From the NCBI GenBank assembly GCA_028023455.1, contig JAQFVV010012394.1, forward strand, positions 25,619,053 to 25,683,052: DNA of 64,000 nucleotides, in the 5' to 3' direction. Within the stretch, counting starts at the first letter, position 1. Every line of letters begins with the position of its first letter. Below, piece by piece: positions 27,401 through 36,400 of this stretch. Origin of the DNA: Epiperipatus broadwayi. Lineage: Eukaryota > Onychophora > Udeonychophora > Euonychophora > Peripatidae. A model generated the notes under the pieces. That model saw only the letters and a list, made by a program, of their open reading frames with translations, ran no database searches and was not told the DNA's origin. The position numbers and the translations under genes were made by a program.

Positions 27401-30400
27401 GCAATAAAGTAAATCAGTTTTTTTTTCTGAGTACATGCACATTAAAATAAAATAGTTTTGAATACGTAAGTTAATAAAAGGAAGTAAATAAATGGTTTAA
27501 AGTAATCAAGTCCAATAAAATCTTTGTATAATAATAAAGAGCAGTAAAATAAGATAGTTTTTGAATATACGCACGATAATATATAAGTTAAAGTAATGGG
27601 TTAAAGTAATATTGTAATATAAATAAATATGTGTCCGTGATAGTTTCAAAATAATATTGTAGCATAAATAAATATGGATAATGTTCGTATGGGTTTAAAA
27701 TAAGTATCGTAAAACTAAATATTTAAATAATGTTCGTAATGAATTTAAAAATAATATAAATGAAAGTCAATCTAAGTTGTATTAGGAGCGTATAAGGGTT
27801 CGAATCTAAAGGGATGAGGGTAGTATTGAAATAAGTTAGATAAGGATTAAGTTTAAAGCTCTCGACTGGATAAATTCTAGTACCCGCAACGGATTGGCCG
27901 GGATCATTCCTCTTTTAAAAAGCGCACTGGCAACAACCAGAGTAAGTCGTAAGTCACTTTTCAGGGGAGAATCCCCATATCTCGTACCTCATTTTCCAAA
28001 GCGTAAGTCGGAAATGGACAGTTGAAAATTCCTGCCATTGCAGCTGCTTAGTCAAAGTCCGATCAAGAGAATCGGCAATCGTTTTCCAGGGCGTAAGTCA
28101 GAAATGGACAGTTGAAATTCCTGCCATTTGCAGCCACCTTTTCTTAGTCAAAGTCCGATCAAGAGAATCGGCAGCCGAAGCTTCGTTTATAAAAGATCCC
28201 TGTGCCACAAATTTAGTTTGTCCTCGTGGTCATTATCCAGGACGAACATTGTAAGCAATGTTACCAGCATAGAAAGAAGAAAAGCATAATTGGAGATTGC
28301 CCTTAGCATGGAAAAGGAAAAGATACCAAAAAGCAAACTTAGAAAGAATAATAAATTAAGATTTAATGTTGTCAGAGATAAAATGGTCAAAAATGACGCA
28401 TTTTACTCTCAAAAGGAAGGGCGGTGTAATGTACCTATATTGATATAGGCACATATAATTTTATCTAAAATTATATTATTAAAATAATCTTTCGTTAAAG
28501 AAAAACATAAAATTAAATGTTGAAGAGTTTATTCAGTTTGTTTTTGAAAAAGATAAAAATCAAATAGTTTTCTAGCGTTAGTTTTGAAATAAAAAGCTAC
28601 AATTAATTAATCAAAAGGGGGGAGGGGAGTCTTGGTTTGAGAAATTAAACTAAGGGTTATAAAAGGAAGTGAAGAGTTTTTATTAGTATTCGTAAAAATA
28701 TAATTTAAAAAGTTAAAACATATCAATCTCTTTTCATTCAAGAAAAAATAATGTTAAAACTAATATATGTGCGAGTGTCAACAATAGAATGAATGTTAAA
28801 GAAGATTATCATTAAAAAACACGGTAATGGTTATTAATTGATATAAAACGTTTGTGCATGGCTATTGCTAATTAAGCAATCTTTCAAAACACGTTTATCA
28901 AATGATTATCAATGGAATTCGACAACAGATATTTGCCGGAATATTTCGACAACACGTTGCAGATATAAATAGACTTTTTTTTATCGGACAGTAATCAGTT
29001 CACAAATTTATTGAGTTAGTGCAGTTCAGAAATTAATTGAGCAGTTAACAAACAAAATGCAGTGTTGAGAAGATCTTAGGAACGCACGTTTATCTCCAGC
29101 CCAGATGTCCTAGAAAACAGCAGATCTGCCCGTGAAATAATGTCAGCTTAACATCTTAAAAAATCTCCGTCAGTATCTAATTGTCTCCGATAGTAATAAT
29201 CGTGAAAATCAGGAAACTCGGCAAGGAAACGTCCCAGCCGGCTGGTAAGCATTCATAATGGAAACATTTTCACCGAAAGCAGCCTCCAAAGAACAAAATT
29301 CTATGTCAACATTCAAAAGCCTAGGTAAAAACATTTGCTTATTTCATTTATACTGTAATAGCCATTGCATTGCATTAATTCGTATGAATCTTTCAAGAGT
29401 CTAATTATATGAACTCTATATCATACATAAATGAACTATTGATGTGTGTGATTAAATTTCAAATGCTATGTAGTCCTTTATTATCATTATTATGTGTGTG
29501 CATGAGTTAATATGTGCGTGATTCTTATATCAATATTATTAGTCAAAGTAGATAAATTCCCAGTGTTCTGTTATGAAAATATTCAAGAATATTTAAACTA
29601 TTTAGAATGTTAATTTAAAATATGCGTGTGTTTTATTAGAAGTATAAAATGTTTAAATTTAGTAAATAAATGTTAGTTAATAAATTATCTTTAAAATTAA
29701 ACTTTATTTGTCGGTCAATTCTTTTTAACAAATTCTTTTATCAATTCTTTTAATCACTAATTAAGTATAATCTATTAGTGATTACAAATAGCTGAGCTAG
29801 TCGTGGATTTAGGCGTTGAGTTAGTGGCCACTGTTCAAAGTGCGCTGTCGATTCTTTTAGACTAGACAGCTGGCGCCCGTGATTAAACACAAATAAAAGT
29901 GCTTTGGACGTGGTGTTGAACTTAACAGTTGAGAAGAAGCTATGTCCTGGAAATGTAATGCTAGTTATATACTTTATAGCTATCGTTTGGGCATACATAC
30001 TCTCCGAGTATGTTCTTCTCTGCCTAAGAGACTGGTGTTTCGAATGCACATATTTGAACTTGGTTCAATATATATAACTAATAAGCATATTAAAACATTC
30101 TTTAGGAGTAAATCTACTAGGAAAATATTAGTTTATGGATTTCTTATTTTATTTGAGGAGAATTTTGCTTGCTATTAGACTTGCAGTCGTTATGAATAAC
30201 AATGAATTATGAAACTGATTTAATTTAAAATAGTAATTTACACTTAAAAATATTTTTTCATTTAATGGTATGAAATTTTAAAAATAACTTAAGGTCTATT
30301 TATTACGTAACTCTAAAATCTTTCATAACTTAAAAAAAACAACAACTAGTCCACGAAGAATACACATACAAATATAAGCCAGTAATATACACAGTTAAAG

Positions 30401-33400
30401 TAATAGCTTCATTGGTGTGCATCAGAAGCGCAGTATAATAAATACAAGTTTATATAGATAAAAATTGGATAAAGTCTGACATGGATTATAAATAAAGTTC
30501 TTATTACCATTAAAGTACATCAGTGTGTCACTTTGCTTTCTGAGAATCCATTGAATGATAAGTATGTACTTTGTCAATTTTGGTGTTTCTTGATATCGAT
30601 TAGTTTAGAGAGACCTCAATGTATGTTGGTATTTCAGGTCAACTTTCTATGAATTTAGGGCATGATGGAGATTGAAGTTCAGCTCAGAGTGCAGAGTCCA
30701 TCTTGGTAAGATGCCTAGCCTCTCATATTTTGGAGAATGCCCCTAAAAATGATTTGTAGGTTTATTTTTATAAAACTGCAAGCCGTTTCCCACAAACTAA
30801 TTGCGGGATATTAATAAAGTCTCTTAATTTTGAAGGATTACTGATGATGAGTAAAACTTGTTTAGCAGAATGAAAGAGCCCAGTGTCTTGAATATTAACA
30901 CGAATGAATGAATCAACGCATGGAAAGAAGCATAGAATAGAATCTAATCACACAATAAATTTTGGGAAACTTTTATAACATTTACATTTGATTGTTCTCC
31001 CACACACATGAGAGTTTTCTAAATTTACATTTTTAGATAAGCCAGGTTTTTTTAATTAAGAAATTCTTGTACATATTTCATATAAGCCAGGTTTTTAATT
31101 AAGAAATTTTTGCATTCCACACTAATTAATTTGATTACATGATTTATCTAGACAATGCTTAACTTTAGATTCTTTTTTTTTTATCACAACAGAATAAACC
31201 ATTTTGGAGATTAAGCATTATTATATTAAAAGTAATCTTATGCATAAAAAAAATTTACTACAAAGTTCATTTTTCTTATAAATATTACATTCTTTTAGTA
31301 AATAGGATATTAATTTTATATAGCGCTATGTTGTATAAATTAACATTAATAATTATCTATTAAGCTAATGCACATAAAGAAAAGAAATATTTTACATATT
31401 CGTGTGTGTGCATTTATATACATACATTTTTATAACACGTTTAATAAAAAAAAAATTTCTAAATTAATTTAAAAATAGAATTTTATCTGAACCCTATTTG
31501 TCTACATATATATTTGAGACATAGCAAAACATCTATCTCAACTGCTCTTTTTGCCACGAAAAAAACAAAAATCTTCATTACTTTATTTTTTTAAAACTTT
31601 AAATATAAGAAAGTTAAAATTTGCTGAACATTTGCACTGTTATCTGTCAATTGAAGTGTACTCTCAACTGTTAATTTTTACTGTCTATTTTCTCGAAGCT
31701 ACCTCTCTCTTGTGTTTCTTTTTGACCATTATTTGGAAGTTCTTTTTCCTTCACCATTTTAATCTGGCGGCCTAATTTTACCATACTTAGACTTTTAATC
31801 ACTATTATAGTATAAGATACTTGATAATTTGATGATAATCTCTTTACTTGTTTGCATAAAACTAATCTCATGATTCTCTATCCACATTTGTGCCTTCATG
31901 AAGCAACTTTCTACCATCACTTCTGTCTAAAAACTTTTTTATCTGTTCTATTACTGACAGGCATTTATATGTGAAAATATTTCCACTTTTCTACCTTGCT
32001 TATCCCACAGTCTTTTAACCCTACCCATCATATTACTCAGCATTTCGGTAAAACTATTAACTCCTATATCCTATTCTTTTATTCTGTAAGGATCAGTATT
32101 ATAACTAAAGAAAACGAAAATAGCTGAAAAAATTCACCTGGTCGATCTTTGTACATTATAAACTTTTTTTTCCATAACAAAGTTCATTGTTCCTTTTTAA
32201 GTAAGGCTGAAATTCTTTTTTTATACTCTTTCCTTATTACTTCTTTATTCTGTGTTTCTTCTATTTCTTGATGTTATGCATTATCGTATTCATCATAATA
32301 CCTATTCTATATTTCATTTCATCCTGGATCCTGTCTTCTTTAAACACCTTCAACTGATGTAAAACTTTATTTATCTGCTTTTTTTTTTTCCACACTGTCT
32401 GATTTTAATTCTCTAATTTCACTAACATCTTTTACTATCTTTATTTCCTATTCTATTTCCTCAATCTTATTACTTAAATTTTTCTTTACTGCCTATTGCT
32501 TTCTGATTTTTTTCTACCCTGTTCACGATTTCCTGCTTCATTTCTTTAGATCCTGTTGAACTTCTTTTATATTTTCTATTATTTCACTTAAATTCTCTCA
32601 TCTATTGTTTATATTGCCCTAATATCACACTCATCAGCACTTGCATCTCTGGTTTATTTACATTTTCGACTACTTCAGGCTTTTTAAAAGTAATGGGACT
32701 ACCTTCTTCCCATTCTATCTCCTCAGGTGTTAAATTATGACTTTGTTCTACCGATTCCCTATTTTTTTAAAAACTCCTACTCTAAACCACCCTCCATTTT
32801 CATGCATATCACTACTAGCACTGACTGATCTTTTATTTTTTTCTTAATATCTAATTTTTCCAACCTGCTCCTTATGTGTTCTATCAGTTGTTTAAAAAAA
32901 ATCTCCACTGGGTTTAAATAATTAAATTTATGTAGATAAATCACCAAACTCAATTTTAATCAATGTTAGCCAAATTACTTTAATAATAACAAAGTTTATT
33001 AAGGTTAAAATGAAAATAAAAGAAATTAATAGATACTTCCTCTATGGGTGCCTTGATGGAATACTTTATTGACAGCCTTGATAGTTAAATTATTCTCCCC
33101 TTTTTAATTCAATATTAAATAATCTTTTACAAGCAATTATGATGTGATATATGTGTGAATATACTAAAAATAAAAATATTCAGTTTATCTCATCAAACAC
33201 TTATACATATATGCAATTAGTATAAAGACTCGTGTAATCCATACCACCAGATAATTATATGGAAAATAATCAGGACTATTAAATATGAGACATGAAAGTT
33301 ATTTCAGAAACTAGCCTGTGCATAAATAATGAGGTCAATTCTAGCTGCTGGGACCCAGTTTAAAAGAATACGGGTTTGACCTATATTTGGTGAATCAGAG

Positions 33401-36400
33401 GCTCTTAGAATTCAATATATAGCAATAATATAAATCAAAGCAAGCATGCTAGCTATTCCAAAGCTAGTCCACTCCAGGCTAAATAGACTTTGATTAAAGC
33501 AGTAGATGGCCCAAACAACCAGAGGTAATACAAAATAATATCAACCGAGTAGACATAGCTAACATTGGTGAAGAAAAGAAAAGCCCTTGAAAATAAGTGG
33601 TCTTCATATGGATTTATTTTATGTCCACACACAAATAGATCAATACTTTTATATAATAGCATGTTATACATAAGCATGAAAATATCTTAACAAATCTAAA
33701 GCTATATATCACATATATAAAATAAACTTATTAACACTTTAAAAGAAAAAGTTAATTTTAAACATCATTACAAATTTTATTTAAAAAGTTTTATTGTTTG
33801 CTTTTAAACTTCAGACAAGCTTTTCTTTACAAAAGAAAAATATTTAGGTTTTAAATATTCAAAGAGGAGGGGAGAGGACCGAATAACTACAATAATAATC
33901 AACTCATTCAAAATTAAGACTTCATTAATAATTTAAAACTCAATGAAAAAAAGAATTTCAATATTTTTTTTTAAACAAATTCCAATTTAATTTACACTAA
34001 TAAAAATAGTAAAACATAAATGACATTAGTGTTATAAAATAGTATATATATAAAATAATACATTTAAATCTAATATTACTGTTAAAATATGCATATACAT
34101 AATGAAAACAATTCTAACCACACCTGGCTTATTTAAGATATGAAAGTTTATATTACCATTAATGTTGATCAATGTCATTTCCTTTCTGTGAATTCATTAT
34201 AGTAACTGCTCTTGCCCATTTTGTAGTTGTATCATTATTAGTCAGTTGAGAGGCTTCCAGGTAGGCTGGCATTTTAGATCATCTTTCTGATTTTATGAAT
34301 TTAAACATGTTGGCTGATGAAATTAGACTGAGAGCACGGAGTTTTTCTTGTTAAAGTACCTAGCTATGCATATTTTGGAAAACATTAGGAATAATTTATA
34401 TGTTCATTTTATAACTGCAGGCCACTTGTCACAAATTGTTTATGAAGTATTCATAATTTTGAAAAATTAGTTGTCAATGAGTACAGCTTAATTAGCAGAA
34501 TGAAAAGTTTCAATGTCTTGAATCCGATCTTGACTAGAATTTGATAGAATCTAATGAATGAATGAATGATACGATAGATTTTGGGTTGCTTTTATACAAA
34601 TCACAGATGATTGTTTCCTATACAAACTTTCTAGATTAACATCTTAAAAATAATCCAAGTTTTTAATCAAGATATTTTTGCATTCCACACTAAATAATTC
34701 AATTATGACTTATCTAGACAATACTTAACTTAGATTTTTTTTTATCATTTTGGAGATTAAGTATTGTGCAATATTAAAAATCTTATATGTAAGATAAGAA
34801 AAATTTATTACAATTCATTTTTCTTATATAATATTACATTCCTTTAGTAAATAAAAAATATTTTGCATATTCATGTGTGTATTTATATAATATGATCACA
34901 GTTTAATAACACATTTAAAATAAAAATTTCTAAATTAATTTAAAAGTAGAAGTTTAACTGAACAAACCTATTTGTCTACATATATATATTTGAGACATAG
35001 CAAAATGTCTGTCCCAATATATAAAAACAATCTAAGATTATGTGTGAGTAAATTATAAAATATAAAATAATGTAATGCAAGTGTATTTTGTAGTTCTGAA
35101 GGCTGATCGACAGTCGAAACTATTAGTAACGAACATCTTAATAAAAAGTATTGTTAAATTTGCAAGAAGCATATGATTTGTTATATGAATGACATAAACA
35201 ATGCAAAAAGACTCGAGGAATTGAATATTTGGAAACAACCTACAAAAATTAATAATGCTGATTTAAATGCTTTGATCTGACGAGCCTCATTACAGTAAAT
35301 ATCTATAATGTCAGATGATTCCATTTCTGCTTAGAACATTTTGGACAAGAATGTTGTAATGGAACAATTAGAAACTTTAATTCTAATCTTAATGTAAAAG
35401 AAAAGTATTTTCACGTTCAAGGAACATTCTTGCAGACAGGGAGATTGCTTAGTGTTTATTCCTAATTGCTACTTTCTTAAAGCACTTAATGTATATTTTT
35501 TAATTTTAAAATCTAATAATATTGGAATAGTTTAATAATAATTCTGTTGTAACAATATTTGTTAGGAATAGTTTTTTATTATTTATTATTCATGAAATTT
35601 TTTAGTACATTTATCAGGGTTTAATCTCATTACATTTTTTTTTTTTTCACGATTATACTCTGGAGTATATATTCCTTTTTGAGTATTTAAACTCTTTTTT
35701 TTTTTTTTAAATTAAAAAAAAAAAAATTTAAATAGTAATATTATTTATCATTTTTTCACTTTTTTCTTGTTGTTCAGGAATTTAAGTCACCTAAGAGGCC
35801 ATTTAAGCGGATGAATTATACAGATGCCATTTCATACTTAAAAGACCATGACATAAGAAAGGATGATGGAACTTTTTATGAATTTGGAGAGGTTGGGTTT
35901 TTTTTTTATTATTTTATTTAGTACTGTAATTGAATAAACTGTATATGATAATCTGAATGTCAGCATAAACAAAGCTTTATCAAAGAAATTTTTTTAACTT
36001 TTACATAACAATAGTAACAAAAATTTCTGATTGTAGGAAAATTTATCTTTGGAAATGTTTTGAGATAAATTACAATTGGTGTGATTGTTATCATCTCTTA
36101 GAAAATTTTTTTTATACACACGCATTAGAAAAATGTTTTTGCTTTCCAATTAAAATCTCTTTTTTGAATTACCGTTTTAATGTCAATTTTATCTTTGCTC
36201 TAAAACTAAATACCTTGGCATTTGGAAGCCTGACTTAAATTAATAGTATTAAGTAAATGACAATTTTTTACAATAACTATTCATTTTGTAATGATTTTGA
36301 ATATGGACGATTGGATTGTTTTTCATTGAATAAATTGATCCAATAGGTATCTCGTATAAATTGATTTCTCAGTTGATTTTCTACAATATTATTCATGACA

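Larger units (their letters stand above)
25653..28429 (+). mobile_element. Internal region of the LTR element (2.8 kb, no pol)
   Basis: Leader with primer site, one ORF (26205-26969), A-rich non-coding stretch (27000-27900), two tandem ~92-bp units (27992-28174) and a purine tract (28411-28424). I see no CCHC finger, protease, RT, RNase H or integrase motif, so it depends on an autonomous partner. Confidence 0.75.
21874..35777 (+). other. NARS1 intron E-F (13.9 kb)
   Basis: Starts gtaagt and ends ttgttcag. Contents: tRNA-like relics near 22000 and 24000, a recent LTR retrotransposon unit (24168-30070), a diverged and inverted relative with terminal-repeat-like flanks (30497-35025) and a degenerate hammerhead core (35096-35120). 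22650-23990 and 35130-35760 are AT-rich and otherwise empty. Confidence 0.7.

Noticed and set aside
28187-28390. Hydrophobic 67-codon minus-strand frame
   Set aside because: Antisense to the A-rich end of the LTR element; chance membrane-like composition.
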